NCBI GenBank assembly: GCA_030562195.1
Contig: CM060203.1
Coordinates: forward strand, 8,570,208-8,634,207
Origin: Nipponacmea schrenckii
Lineage: Eukaryota; Mollusca; Gastropoda; Lottiidae
Length of the DNA: 64,000 nucleotides
Direction of reading: 5' to 3'
Below, piece after piece: positions 22,083-34,243 of the stretch; the stretch's first letter is position 1; the number at the start of each line of letters is the position of its first letter. The translations under genes and the position numbers were made by a program. The notes beneath the pieces were generated by a model. It did no database searches, was not told the DNA's origin, and worked only from the letters and a program-made list of their open reading frames with translations.

Positions 22083-23035
22083 GTGAGTGCTTGACAACAA
22101 CCACTGGGAGTCGCTTACCTTGTCTATATTTATATTAATTATGATAGTATGATAGTATCACGATCATTGACCCCGAGAACCGGTGGCATTTTCAAGAACA
22201 AGAGTAATAAGTCAAATAATTTTTTTTTCGATAGGCTACACTCATCAAATTAAATTAAATTCCATCAAGACACCAAATCCCTATCGTGTCAACAAAGATT
22301 TTAAAGGGCGGCAGTAACTGGTAATAAAATTTTTTCGATATATCTGACTTTTAACACTCATACCACTTTTTATCAAATTCAATCAAGGAACCTCTATCGG
22401 GGCGACAAAGAATTCAAGAACAATGGCAGACGCGTTTTAAAGAACAAGGGCAATAACTCAAAAAAAATATTTTTCGATTGGTCTGATTTTTAATAGGGTT
22501 CATTCTTGAGTGATCACTCACACAAAGTTTCGTCAAAATTCAACAAGAAACAAGCTCTCTATCGAGTCTAAAAAGAATTCAAGAACAAGGGCAGTAACTC
22601 ATATAAAGTATTTTTCGATTGGTCTGATTTTCAAGAAGCATCAATCTTGGGTTATTACAAAAACTCATACTAAGTTTAATTAAATTCCATCAAGAAACAA
22701 GCTCTCTATCGTGTCCATAAAGAATTCAGAACAAGGGCACACGCGTTTTCAAGAACAGGGGCCAATAACTCAAAGAAAATCTTTTCTATTGGTCTACTTT
22801 CAAGCACTCACATCAGGTTTTGTCTAAATCCATCAAGAAACCAGCTCTCAGAGAATTCAAGAACAAGGGCAGATAAATTGAAGGCGTTTTCAAGAAAAAG
22901 GGTAATAGCTCATTAAATATTTTTCGATGGGTCTGATTTTAAATAGGATTCATCCTTGGGTGATAACTAAGACTCACACAAAGTTTCATCAAAAACCAGC
23001 TCTCTATCGTGTCTACAACATTTATGGACGGAGGG

Positions 23036-24220
23036 ACATATTAATAAGGGCGACGTTTATAAACGGCAACGTTAATGTGTGAGCCCATAATAGGACTGAG
23101 TTCAAAAAGTGAATGATGTGTTTGTGATATTTAGATCACTCGTTGTGAGCTAATGTTGCAAAGGCACAATTTGATACAGATTCACTTCTTGCTAATAAGT
23201 TAAAAGTAAGTAATTTTAAGTATGTCTTATAAGAACAAGACAAAGCACACAGCTTAATGCTGCAATAAATATTACTTGAAAAGTGACACCCGTTAATGAG
23301 GTATATAGAATCAACTTGCAGGAGGAGATAATTGTATTATATTTCCCAACGCGGACGTCATAGTAAGCTCATTTACGAGAACATGTATACGTATATCATG
23401 AATACTAATGTCCTAAATTTGTGGCTATTTCGGTTTTTATTAGTGTATCACATCTTAATTTATTTTATACATGTCAATCTAAAGATGTAAAATCTATAGT
23501 TTAATATACCTCAATCAATCAGTCCAGATAATAACACAATGACATTTGAACCCTTTCAAACCCAAACTATATTTCAATTTAGAAATCTCTTCCTTTCAAT
23601 ATTTCCTGAACAACAAACTTTATCTAGTTGACTGTTAAAATAAGGGAAACGACTGTGTAAATAAGAGACAGATTTTACGTTCAAATCATAAATTTTCCTC
23701 AAGTGAATATCAAAATATCTTCAGCAAAAGATCAATGTTGTTATTCTGTAATTTTAAAATTATTCACGATCACATTTTATACATAATCGAGCCAGAGGTT
23801 AGAATTAAGGTAGAGTTATCTTGAAATTATATCTAACACCATTGGTTTCAACACTAACAGATTACACAAATCCCCACCCCGGAGACACAGATTCTTGTCA
23901 ATTATCTTAACTTGAAAAAGATCAGTTGTATTAATTGGTGGAAATGAAGCTAAATAAAGAAAGGTTGCTACAGAATAATTGGACATTAAAATAATTTCAG
24001 TCTCCAGTCGCCTCCCGGGAAAAGATGTTCTACAAACTTGACGAATTTCCCGCTAACCAATTTATTTTATATTAATAAATGTCTTATTAAGTTTTAAGAG
24101 AAATCGTCTAATGGGTTTTAAGATTGTCTGTGGTGGAAAATATATCACTATTATTTCATTATCAGTTATATCTGTCTTGTCTTACACTATTCTTAATATG
24201 TTGTACTTGGAATATCTACT
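23036..24220. other. Non-coding stretch, nothing recognised
   Basis: AT-rich sequence with no supportable feature. Confidence 0.5.
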
Positions 24221-24622
24221 GTCTCCTGTTACAAAATGAACTTCTCTTGTTATAAAATCTACCATCCCCTGTTACTATATAATGCCTCCAGTTACGGCAT
24301 CTAAAATGTCCCCTGTTACAATACAATGTATTGACTTTTTCTATGACAATATACTCTGCTCCCTGTTACAAAAGCTGTCATGTCTCCTGTTACAAATTTG
24401 AATTGTCTCATGTTACAAAATTGGCATTGTCTCCTGTTACAAAATCTTCTTTTTGTCCTGTTTCAAAATCTATACTGTCCCCTTTTACAAAATCATCTGC
24501 TTTGTCTTCTGTTTCAAAATCTCTGGTGTCCCCTATTTCAAAATTATCTGCTTTGTCTCCTGATTCAAAATCTACATTGTTTCCTTTTTCAAAATCTGCA
24601 TTGTCTCCCGTTACATATCTGA
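24221..24622 (+). repeat. Degenerate tandem repeat, unit ~24-30 bp
   Basis: The core 'tctcctgttacaaaatct' recurs more than ten times with spacing of roughly 24 to 30 bases. The two overlapping ORFs (24331-24645 and 24380-24622) are repeat artefacts with SPVTKSALS-like periodicity. Confidence 0.8.
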
Positions 24623-24798
24623 AAATTTATTTTAATTCGTCTTGAAACATTTGTTCAATCATATATTAATTATAACTGAAGACTTTGAATTTCACAAATG
24701 ATCTTTTATCATTTTATGATCTCAGAGTTGTCAATTAGTCCTAAATATGCTGGACATCAGAAATATAAAAATTCATACAAAAAGAAAAATAAAAAAAA

Positions 24799-25063
24799 TG
24801 AGATGAATGGAGTTTAACGTCCTACTTTTCTGCACCTTTGGCTTATGAAGACGGGCAACACCGTGCTAAGGGAGATTTTGCCAGGACAGTGGCATTAGCC
24901 AGCTCTTTTTCGATTTCCAACTGTCTTGTCCTATCCGAACGACTAGTAACCTTTTCCATGTCAGTCCCTCCGATCTGCATCACTGACATAAACCGGGTTG
25001 AAAAATACGAACCTTGGACCTTCAGGTAGGCGGGCAAGCGTCTAACCCACTGAGCCACCACGG
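24799..25063 (-). mobile_element. tRNA-derived SINE, near full length
   Basis: On the minus strand, a Pol III A box (TGGCTCAGTGGGTTAGACGC, 25039-25058) is followed by a B box (GGTTCGTATTT, 25003-25013), then a body of about 170 bases. It ends with GGACGTTAAACTCCATTCAT and an A/T-rich tail beyond 24799. The head is typical of tRNA-derived SINEs and the tail is shared with copies at 3178 and 29018. ORFs on either strand here (24838-25029, 24843-25061) are not genes. Confidence 0.85.
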
Positions 25064-26092
25064 AAATTCATACAATAGAATCTCTGTAATAGAGTGTTCT
25101 ATTAAGGATACATTTTCACCCACAAATTTAAACAAATTTTGCAAATGAACTGAAATAAATACAACAATTCACCCTGAAATTATGGGAATCGAAAGTACAA
25201 AATTCATTCAAAACTTACCAATATCAAGAAAATACCATAAAGAAACACATCTCGGACAATTTATGTTCATATTCTATAATGGATCACGCACGATGAAAGG
25301 TAAAATAGAATGAATGTAAACAATGTTCCTTAACTAACATCAGGAACCTTATTTCCTTCTACAGGAAATGACAACAAACCTTGTATATCATTCCAACAAT
25401 CAGTGTTATTTTAATTTTGTTATTTTAACTTAATGTAATTACTTAATTTTTCAGAAAACCACAGAAAATCCGTTTAATCAAGATAAGTGAACTTGAATAC
25501 ACCCTATTTAATATTCCTTTGCCCTTTAAATCGGAAATTCTGAGCTAGATACTGATTGTGAATTATGATAAAGGAAGCTACTCTAAGGGATTTTCAAATA
25601 GCGTCACCTCAAAAGATGTACTTGCGTTACACTGGCTGAATAGGAAATTTTATTTCATTCCAGATTTAATTTTTCTCGTGCATTGACCATCAGGGGTTCC
25701 CTTTCACTTGATGATGCCGATCTTATTTTTATGTATTATAAAAGATAAGGGATTTACATACAAAAATGAAAGAAAATATAATAATTGATTCCAACAAAGT
25801 CAATTCAATTATGAATTAAAAAAAGCATTCTTGACTACCATTTTGACATGTAGAACCTGGTAATTGCGTATTTTTAGACGTGTAAAACTTGAGCATTGGG
25901 TTAAGACGTTTATCAATAAGCAATGTATTTTTTATGGAAAATTTAACTAAATGTTTTTGATTTATTGGATTATATAAGGATTCTGTTATGTCATAGCAGC
26001 AGATATATCTCTCCACAGATGAATATATTCTCTAAGTTTTGTGTTCAATTTAAGACGGAGTATTCCTTTAAGTTAAGGATTAGATAAATATA
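25064..26092. other. Non-coding stretch, nothing recognised
   Basis: AT-rich sequence with no supportable feature. Confidence 0.5.
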
Positions 26093-26240
26093 TTAGACAA
26101 TTGGAACCTAAGTATTGGGTGTTTTAGACAAGTGGAACCTAAGTATTGGGTGTTTTAGACAAGTGGAACCTAAGTATTGGGTGTTTTAGACAAGTGAAAC
26201 CTAAGTATTGGGTGCTTTAGACAAGTGGAACTTACAGATA
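26093..26240. repeat. 31-bp tandem repeat, ~4.7 units
   Basis: The unit 'ttagacaagtggaaccta' + 'agtattgggtgtt' repeats with exact 31-base spacing (26093, 26124 and so on) and nearly no divergence, so the array is recent. Confidence 0.92.
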
Positions 26241-27813
26241 AAGCTATGGAATATAAGATACTACGCCCTCATTGATATAAGTGCAGAAAACATATAATGG
26301 TCTTAACTTACAAATTGTTAAAAACTGGGAGAAAGGATATAATTCCTCTTTTCCTCTTCAGTCATCAAGACCCTGATTTTGACACTTTTATTATGTTAAA
26401 TTGTAACATTTCGTGAGCATTATTACACAATAATAACTTAATCGCAGACGCTGTTTACTATCGATTAGCCTTATTATTTAGTTTAAATGTTGTGTCAAGC
26501 TTAATATTTTTACGTTTCTCTATGATATACGATTTATGATTTACTGCGTATCTGTCTTAAATGACTAGACAAGAAGTACGAAAACCACAGTTTTGATAAT
26601 CTCGTCTATAATTTACAGAAAGAAGAAGTCTTCCCAGACATTCAAAATTAGTCTAATGGAGAGACATTTGTCGAATATTATTTGAATAAAGTTTCTGTCA
26701 GTTTCAGTCTATATCTCACAATGAAATGTGATGGCTTTTTCTCAGTATGTGAAGTACAAGTACACGTTTTCAGTAAAAACAGACCCAATTTATGAATTAA
26801 AAATTCTGTATTTTTTAAATTCATCATAATGTTATCTGTTGAGTTCTTCTATATAGAAACCAAGGTAACTATCTTTTAGCTTATTTTGAAGCTATCTGCT
26901 TTATATTTAAGTACATTATCGGCGTACAAATTACTTGAACACTTCTTTTAATATGACGCTCTTCGAAGATTGGACAAAAGTTATCGCCCGTGTTTAAATT
27001 GGATATAGTCTTTGAACTCACGCAAAAAAAATTGATAGTTTAGTTACAGACATGTTAAAGATTAATATTCAGTGTCCATACTGTGTTGTTACTCGGAACT
27101 GATATAATTTAAAGGACCCAGGCAAACTGACCAAGGTCGAACCCGATGCCAGAATGAAATAATCATAAAGAATTGGTATTATATGAACATGGCCAGACAA
27201 GCATCTGTAACAAAACCGACTGCAGTTTAACTAACGATTACAGGAGTGTAGCCAAACGTAAACCAGAACAAAATTCACAAAAACAATGTTTCATAACTGT
27301 TGTTATTATGAAGAAGTTTTCATCTCCATGTTTCATAACGTATATCTTCAAAGGGTGTTATTGCCATTCCGATTTACAGATTACAGAAAATTTTAACAAA
27401 TGTTGCTTGTTTAATGCTACAGCTGTTTATAAATAACTGTAAATATACCTTAATGTTCATGTAAAACTGGACGTAAAATTTAATTAATAATGTTTTCCCC
27501 TAAGCAATTTGTTTTTCTTCAAAGAGAAAGTGTCACAAATATCGTATGAAATTTTGTATAGACTTTTATCAACGTTACTTGTTACTTAGTTAATTGTTTA
27601 ATGTACTGATGGACGATTTGGATCAACACCTCAAATATCGATCACAATTACTATAAGATTATAATATGAAGTAATATGCTCAACTATATATCATATGCCG
27701 CGAGTACGCATTATTGTTCCATCAAAAAAGTGAGAAAAGTTCTATTAATTTTGTTTTGGACACGAAATGGTGTTTACTACAACAGTGTTGTTCTCATTCA
27801 CGCATTTATTATA
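26241..27813. other. Non-coding stretch, nothing recognised
   Basis: The ORF 27173-27436 (87 codons, +) has no recognised domain. It is Cys/Lys-rich and lacks a supporting start or splice context. Confidence 0.45.
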
Positions 27814-28288
27814 GATACAACGGTCATTAGAATAACAATATACAATGCTTAAGCTTTCGTTGCATTTATACCAAAATTATCCAGTCTTAAATGTCGGCAT
27901 ATTCCTTAAAAATCTGAAATGTCTAATCCTTTTAAATTTAAAAACACGTGAATTTATTCGGATAGAAAACTAACTAAGGAGAGTTTATGTTTAACTCTGA
28001 AATAGATTGGTTATTGCATGTTATTCTTTCAATACAATGAAGCTGTCAAAATTAAAAGATACAATGGTCATTAGAATAACAATATACAATCCTTAAGCTT
28101 TCGTTGCATTTATACCAAAATTATCCAGTCTTAAATGTCGGCATATTCCTTAAAAATCTGAAATGTCTAATCCTTTTAAATTTAAAAACACGTGAATTTA
28201 TTCGGATAGAAAACTAACTAAGGAAAGTTTATGTTTAACTCTGAAATAGATTGGTTATTGCATGTTATTCTTTCAATACAATGAAGCT
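27814..28288 (+). repeat. Direct duplication of 231 bp with 13-bp spacer
   Basis: 27814-28044 and 28058-28288 are almost identical (I see differences such as caacgg/caatgg, atgctt/atcctt and aggag/aggaa). The spacer is tgtcaaaattaaa. Neither copy shows a gene. High identity points to a recent duplication. Confidence 0.93.
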
Positions 28289-28559
28289 ATTCTTTAAAAA
28301 ACTATAGTCCGTTATTCTTTAATCAATAGGTTGGCGTTACGTCATTTTACTTAATATAGTACTTCATCTACGTTCGTTCTTATGGTCATGTCTATTAAGA
28401 CAGTGCTAAATCTTCATTTAAGTAACAAAAACCCATTGTATTACATGGATTTCAAAAACATATCATGAAACGCAGACACTGACATGCAACACCAGGAAGG
28501 TTTCGTGTGATTTTACTTGGCAGGATCCAGAGAAGTCTGTTCTTAGCTGCTATCTCTGC

Positions 28560-28777
28560 TAAAATGGGACTTTAATCTCGATCAGTGTGTGAAAGTCCCA
28601 TGGCCTTGAACAATTCCAGTAAACCCAGCTGTAAATGTACGGATAATCCGGGTAAGATCAATGCCAAGGGTTTAGCCAAGGACCAGCTGGTAGAAAGGAG
28701 CCCTGTCACGGCGGACTTGTGAACCGAAGTTGTTATTCTAGTAAAATATAGTTGTTTCTTTCTTTCTTTTCTTTATG
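28560..28777 (+). mobile_element. SINE copy B, (TTTC)n-tailed
   Basis: The same ordered body words as 13488-13712, on the opposite strand, end in GTTGTTTCTTTCTTTC. The B-box-like part is eroded to 'tttaatctcgatcagtg' and no A box is visible. Two independent insertions in opposite orientation within 15 kb support a dispersed SINE family. Confidence 0.7.
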
Positions 28778-29017
28778 TTTCGTAAAATATCTCCGCTCAT
28801 TCATTTTGGAGAAGACAAATAAATTGAAAATGTATGCTTTGGGTGAAATAATACCTTGTTCAAGATTAAATGAGTATTAATTTTTAGTTTAAATTACACC
28901 TTAAAAGTAAATTAATTCGTCATGGATTCTTCTTTGTAGAAAATGGTACCTTGAAAATCTATGCTCTTGTGATTAACGTTGGCAGTGCTTCAGTGTAATA
29001 CTCCAAATTACATTGTT

Positions 29018-29064
29018 TCGAGTAGGACGTAAAACTCCATTCACTTCGTTTCATTTTTCATTGT
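29018..29064 (+). mobile_element. SINE 3'-tail fragment
   Basis: AGTAGGACGTAAAACTCCAT followed by tcacttcgtttcattttt matches the tail of the SINE at 24799-25063. The head is missing or unrecognisable. Confidence 0.6.
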
Positions 29065-30270
29065 TTCGAAAACTTATTGAGGATCGCTGTTCATCATGTA
29101 AAAGTAAATAACCATATACTGTGGCGCGCACAGCACAGACCCCAATCACATACTCCAGAGTGGGATTATTGACCGTTCGCTCTCGATTGCCAATCACGGT
29201 TTTAAGGAATGATCACACAAGATATTGATTAATATTGATATATTGTTGATATAATAAAAGTATAAAAGGTTCATAAAAAAAGTTCATAATGTTACAATCA
29301 CGATATGCTGACAGTCCACATTTCATGTAAAATACAACACTTAACAGTACACAATATCAATAGTTGTCAATATCAACAGTTCACATTAGATTTTTGAATC
29401 TCCCAGATGTACAGGCCTAGGGTGGAACAAATATTTTATTATGTTCACATGCGATGACATTAGTTAACATAATAGTTCACGAGTTCCATTTGGTAAACGG
29501 TGAAAAGCTATGTCGCATCCACACTCATAGAGTGGACTCTATGTTGTGCTGTTTCCCATCACTGTCTTATTCCTTTCTCTATGATGCCAAACATCAAATT
29601 TGAAGTCTCGATTAAATAACATGTTACTCTGATGACAAAAGATAAAATTCGTCTCTGAGACCAGACCGTTAAAGATAGGAATTTAGTTGAACATTACATA
29701 TACGATATAATGGATCAAGCTTTACAGACAAGAGTTCCTCAAGGTTCAATTTCGCCTCATCATAAGAAACATTTATTCGCAAAAGGGGTAATTTTGACTT
29801 AAAACATAGCGCTTGAATTGAACCATCTTCATGTTCTGTATGCAGCTTATTTAGAATTTTTATTCAATAGTTCCACAAATAGTCTTAATGATTCTCTTCT
29901 GGAAATTTGACATCTTTAATAGCCTTAGTCTGTCCTCTGGAATGAAATAGCGGATTAAGTAAAGTTTAGAACAATCCACTTTATTCATTAATTGGATTGG
30001 ACCGTAGTCATACAGTCTTCCTGTAAACCTCTTAATACTGAACTATTTCTAGGAGATTTTAAATGATTTTCAAAGTAGACATGCTTCATATATTACCTTA
30101 CTTATCCAATAAATAATTCATTTACTAAAGTCTAAATGTCGACCTAAAAACAAGGTATCGCCACATCTACTGAGAAGCTAGGTGATCTTCCTCGTATGGG
30201 AGAGAATAATCTTTAGGGTGTAATGCAGATTACCTTTTCGGTATATTGACCAGCCGGTAGATGTTAGACA
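29065..30270. other. Non-coding stretch, nothing recognised
   Basis: AT-rich sequence with no supportable feature. Confidence 0.5.
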
Positions 30271-30332
30271 GCACCATGTCCTTGTGAATTGGATTCTGAC
30301 CCGTGTGAAATAAAGAGTTAATTATTATTACG
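30271..30332 (+). repeat. Possible SINE 3' end with AATAAA and (ATT)n tail
   Basis: The words 'gaattggattctgacccgtg' and 'tgaaataaagagttaattattattacg' look like the 3' terminus of a short retroposon. No head with Pol III boxes was found. Confidence 0.3.
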
Positions 30333-33300
30333 ATTTGCGTCCCTTTGACATACAGTTCAAAAATTGAAAATCGATTTCCATGTGTAGCCAGAATTATCCA
30401 CGTAGTCGGTGCCCCTTCCCAGGATTTTTTTTAAACATTATGCTCTCCTGCATTCTAAGTATTGCTATAAGCCAATATTAGATGTCTTTTAACATGTTTT
30501 CTTGAAATGGGGTCCAGGGTTTGGAAGTGAAAGGATTTGTGAAATAATAATAAAAACTTTTTTTTAATATGAGTCAGATTTAGGTCCAATAAACAAGTAA
30601 ATAGTCCTGTCTAACATTTAGCCCATGGAGACAAAACAGTGTATGATACGAACAAAATAATACGTTGACTATTGAGAACCTCATTAACCGGATTTTGATT
30701 CTCTTGTAGATTTCGTATTTTGTGAAAATGACCAAGTAGATAAAAGTAACGACATTGTTTAATAGTAGTACTACTAAATCTTAGTCTAGGTCAACGGGAC
30801 TATATTAACGACATTAATTGAGCTTTTATTTGAATGAATTGCTTTTAACTGTTCAACAACAGGGCTATATTCTTAGATCTCTATCACCGTCTAAACGGAC
30901 AGAACTCTCGATTAAAACAAATTGTAACTGAATAAAAGTTCATTAAGAAGACAAAAAACGAGTTGGAATGATTCAGTGAAGGTGATTTGTTAGAACAGTT
31001 AAGAAAAGATTCCGTCTATTGACTTATAATATCTTAGGTTCTTACTGGTCCAGACACAATTAAAGTGAAAGTTGTCAAGATAAATCGACTATTTAGACCG
31101 ACTGCTCCATAGCTAGTTTTGCGCTACTAATTTTAATCTATTAACAGTAATAAAGTGAGATTTTATATCCAGATTTCACGACAGTCATAATCGCATTTTA
31201 AGCGAAACGAATTTGCTCATTCTACGAACCACATTCTGGACAGAGTTTTGCATCTACAGCTTACCTAGTATATACCTGTTGAAGAGTCCTCAACAAATTG
31301 GACACAGTGTTAACCGTTCTTATCCTAGAGTCAAAAATCAACTTTCTTTCATTTTTAAAGTGTAATGCAGTTATGCTATAAAAATAAATTCTATTTCTAC
31401 CTAGTAATGATTTGAAGGCTAATGAACAGATTTATACAACTTACTGAACGAAGTTTATTCTTATGTCCTAGGGCCTACTACTTTTACCCCATTGTGCTAC
31501 TTTAAAAAATCTAAGATTACTTTATATAACTCTATAGACATGTTTAAGCTGGAAATAAACGCCTCAAGCCATGACCGGAAAATTGAAAAGTCTTTTCTGC
31601 AGGATGTTCTTGATATGCCAGAAAGTAATAACAGAAAAAAGGTTTGGCATTTGCTTATCAGGAAATAGGCAGAAATTTAAACATAAAATATATTGTGCTG
31701 CTAATTTAGTAGCATTTAACAACCATGATCAATGATGATTTCTGCTGCAAACATCATTTAGCGAGTTCTGTAATATTCACTTTAAATAGTTTTACTAGAT
31801 TGCCACACGTATATCTGATTTTCTATGGATTGCTTACGTTTTAAATTATATTAAACTTTTAGAATCCTTGTTTTTTTTCTATAAATCATTTAACTTATCG
31901 CTCAGTAAAGTAAAGCAGCTCACAAGATACCCACGAAACGAAATGTGTGTTCACCATTTTGTTAATGACAGTTTAGGAATCGATGACGTGGTATGTAAGA
32001 AATGTATTTGATTGCTATATTATTTGGTTCTTCATGTTATACTAATGATCTGATGATATTGAAATACATGTATCCATCAAGCGAAGAGTTTGAAGTATGG
32101 CGTTACTAAAATAATTCTCATCAAGAAATGTTGATACTTGAGGCTGCAATTTGTCTTGTTGAAGTTAAAAGTTTCTGGTCTATTGACAAGTTCTGTTGAT
32201 TAGACCTGCAAGCAGTCGTCATTCCGTTGTGTCAAGTCGTGAGTTGTTATACCAGCCCAAGGCTCGTAAATTATCACTTCATAAGATTGTTGACTCTTTT
32301 GGAACTAAATGAGCATCGGGACTAACTGATAGACTTAACGAGCTTAGGTCAGATTAGACTGATACCCTGGACTTCACTTAGCCAGTTGTTTAGATAGGAT
32401 GCCATCGTTGTAAATTTCGTTGTCAATGACGATTTCAAAGGTTGATTTGAGGAGGGGTGTGGTAGGTTGTCAAGTGTGTATGTTAGCTGAATGTAAAAGA
32501 TGGTTCGCTTCCCAGGTAATTATGGTGGGACATAAGCCTACGTCTAAATGGACAACTCGTTTTGTTTTCTTAGAACTTATTCAATTACAACCGCTTCAGT
32601 CGTACGAATATGATCATGTCAACCGGAGGGTTTGATCTGTAAAGACATATATTTGTGTACTTTAAAGCTAAAATGCTTAGCCATGATACAGCCTTTATGT
32701 TAAAGGCCAACTAAGGTACAGACATGCGGACTACCAAGTTGAAATGGAATACTTGGGATTAAATTGTTTCTCTGGTAATGAGCACCTAGCGTGAATATCT
32801 CCACGCCGATGTCGACTTAATTAGAAGATTTGAATTTAAAATGAATTTGCTGTTACTTCCACAGATAAACAGATTAAGAATCCCGTAAAAGTTTGGAACA
32901 GAATTTTAATTAATCTGGTTTCTTAATTGTCAGAATCTTAGATCTACACGATCTAGTAACCTAGTCAATCTGACCCATAGACATATCCCTTTATGGGCCA
33001 AAACATCTCAATATTGGGTAATGCAAGAGATATTTTTCATTAGATTTAGGCATGATCAGTGAGTGGATAGGAAGTGTTGTCCAGCATATACCAAATGACG
33101 AAATTGTATGACCCTTCCCACACATATCCGACACATGTTTCTACGTTAAACCGTAGGCTCTTCAAAGTTTTCTAACCGCTCACTTCTTTATTTTTGAAGC
33201 CATACAAACAAAACCCACATTCAGTACATACAGTTACCTTCTAGAGACATTTGGACATAACATCATTTGAATTTACAATGTATAGTTGGTGCTTTATTTG

Positions 33301-33811
33301 TATAATGTGAATAATTATATATAATATACAACAACAACCGAGATATTTCGAAACCAGGCCAATAATAAAGATAGTTTCTAATTTTCATCTGTCAAAATAA
33401 ACGACCTAATATTTCCTAATTTTATTCCTCATTAAGTCTAGTTAATGTTTCTTTAGATCGGGAAATCTATCATAAATCAGCAGCATGAGAGATTTTTTGC
33501 CGTTAAAATATCATTATACACTCACAACCATCGACTATTTCCTCTAATACATGGTGTCGAAAAATATACGTTGTGAGTGAATATCTCTCGACTTGTCTTA
33601 CATCCTGTCTCAGTTCTAATTCAATCCAGAAGATATGTCTTTATAATGGAAATCGATCTAGTTTTAAGAGGACGATTAACAGTTTTTAAAATAAGAGCAG
33701 TTCAAAAGATATAGACAAGAAACTCTTTGTCATTGGTCATTAGCACAATTAGATTTTTTCGTTTCATAAGGCATAGGCCTATGTCTCATGACATTGTCCA
33801 ACTATGGGGCG
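30333..33811. other. Long non-coding stretch, nothing recognised
   Basis: No ORF with a domain, no repeat and no RNA gene could be supported. The ORF 32420-32635 (71 codons, +) lacks any family signature. Confidence 0.45.
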
Positions 33812-34243
33812 TTTCATTGTTTTGGGTCAATGATCGCCAGGCTATAAAAAGTTTTATATTGTTTTAGGGCAATAATCGGCAGTATATAATTATCATAGTG
33901 TTTTAGGGCAATAAGCGGCAGTATATAAATCGCATACTGTTTTGGGCCAATGATCGACAGGCTATAACAAGTTTTATATTGTTTTAGGGCAATAATCGGC
34001 AGTATATAAATATCATATAGTGTTTTAGGGCAATAATCAACAGTACATAAATAGCATACTGTTTTGGGCCAATGATCGACAGGCTATAACAAGTTTTATA
34101 TTGTTTTAGGGCAATAATCGGCAGTATATAAATATCATATAGTGTTTTAGGGCAATAATCGACAGTATATAAATAGTATACTGTTTTGGGGCAATGATCG
34201 ACAGGTTATAAAAAGTTTTATATTGTTTTAGGGCAATAATCGA
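33812..34243 (-). repeat. Left satellite array: ~121-bp higher-order unit of three ~40-bp monomers
   Basis: The marker 'gatcg(a/c)caggctata' recurs at 33832, 33952, 34074 and 34196 (spacing 120, 122, 122). Between markers, three related monomers alternate, each holding 'gttttagggcaataatcggc' or the variant 'gttttgggccaatgatcgac'. The orientation is opposite to the large array at 36335-38240. Confidence 0.9.

Larger units (their letters stand above)
21701..23035. repeat. Degenerate ~150-bp tandem repeat of mollusc type, interrupted by 21780-22190
   Basis: About six units lie at 22190-23035 and one at 21701-21770. Each contains, in order, 'gaacaagggcaataactca', 'tatttttcgattggtctgatttt', 'catccttgggtgataac', 'actcacacaaagtt', 'catcaagaaaccagctctctatcgtgtc' and 'aaagaattc'. 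The array ends with 'atttatggacggaggga'. Similar repeats with the 'gggcaataactc' word and a 'gacgg' end are, to my knowledge, frequent in mollusc genomes. Confidence 0.75.

Noticed and set aside
24331..24645. 104-codon ORF with Ser/Val/Thr repeats
   Set aside because: It is produced by a degenerate tandem repeat; a second frame is open over the same bases.
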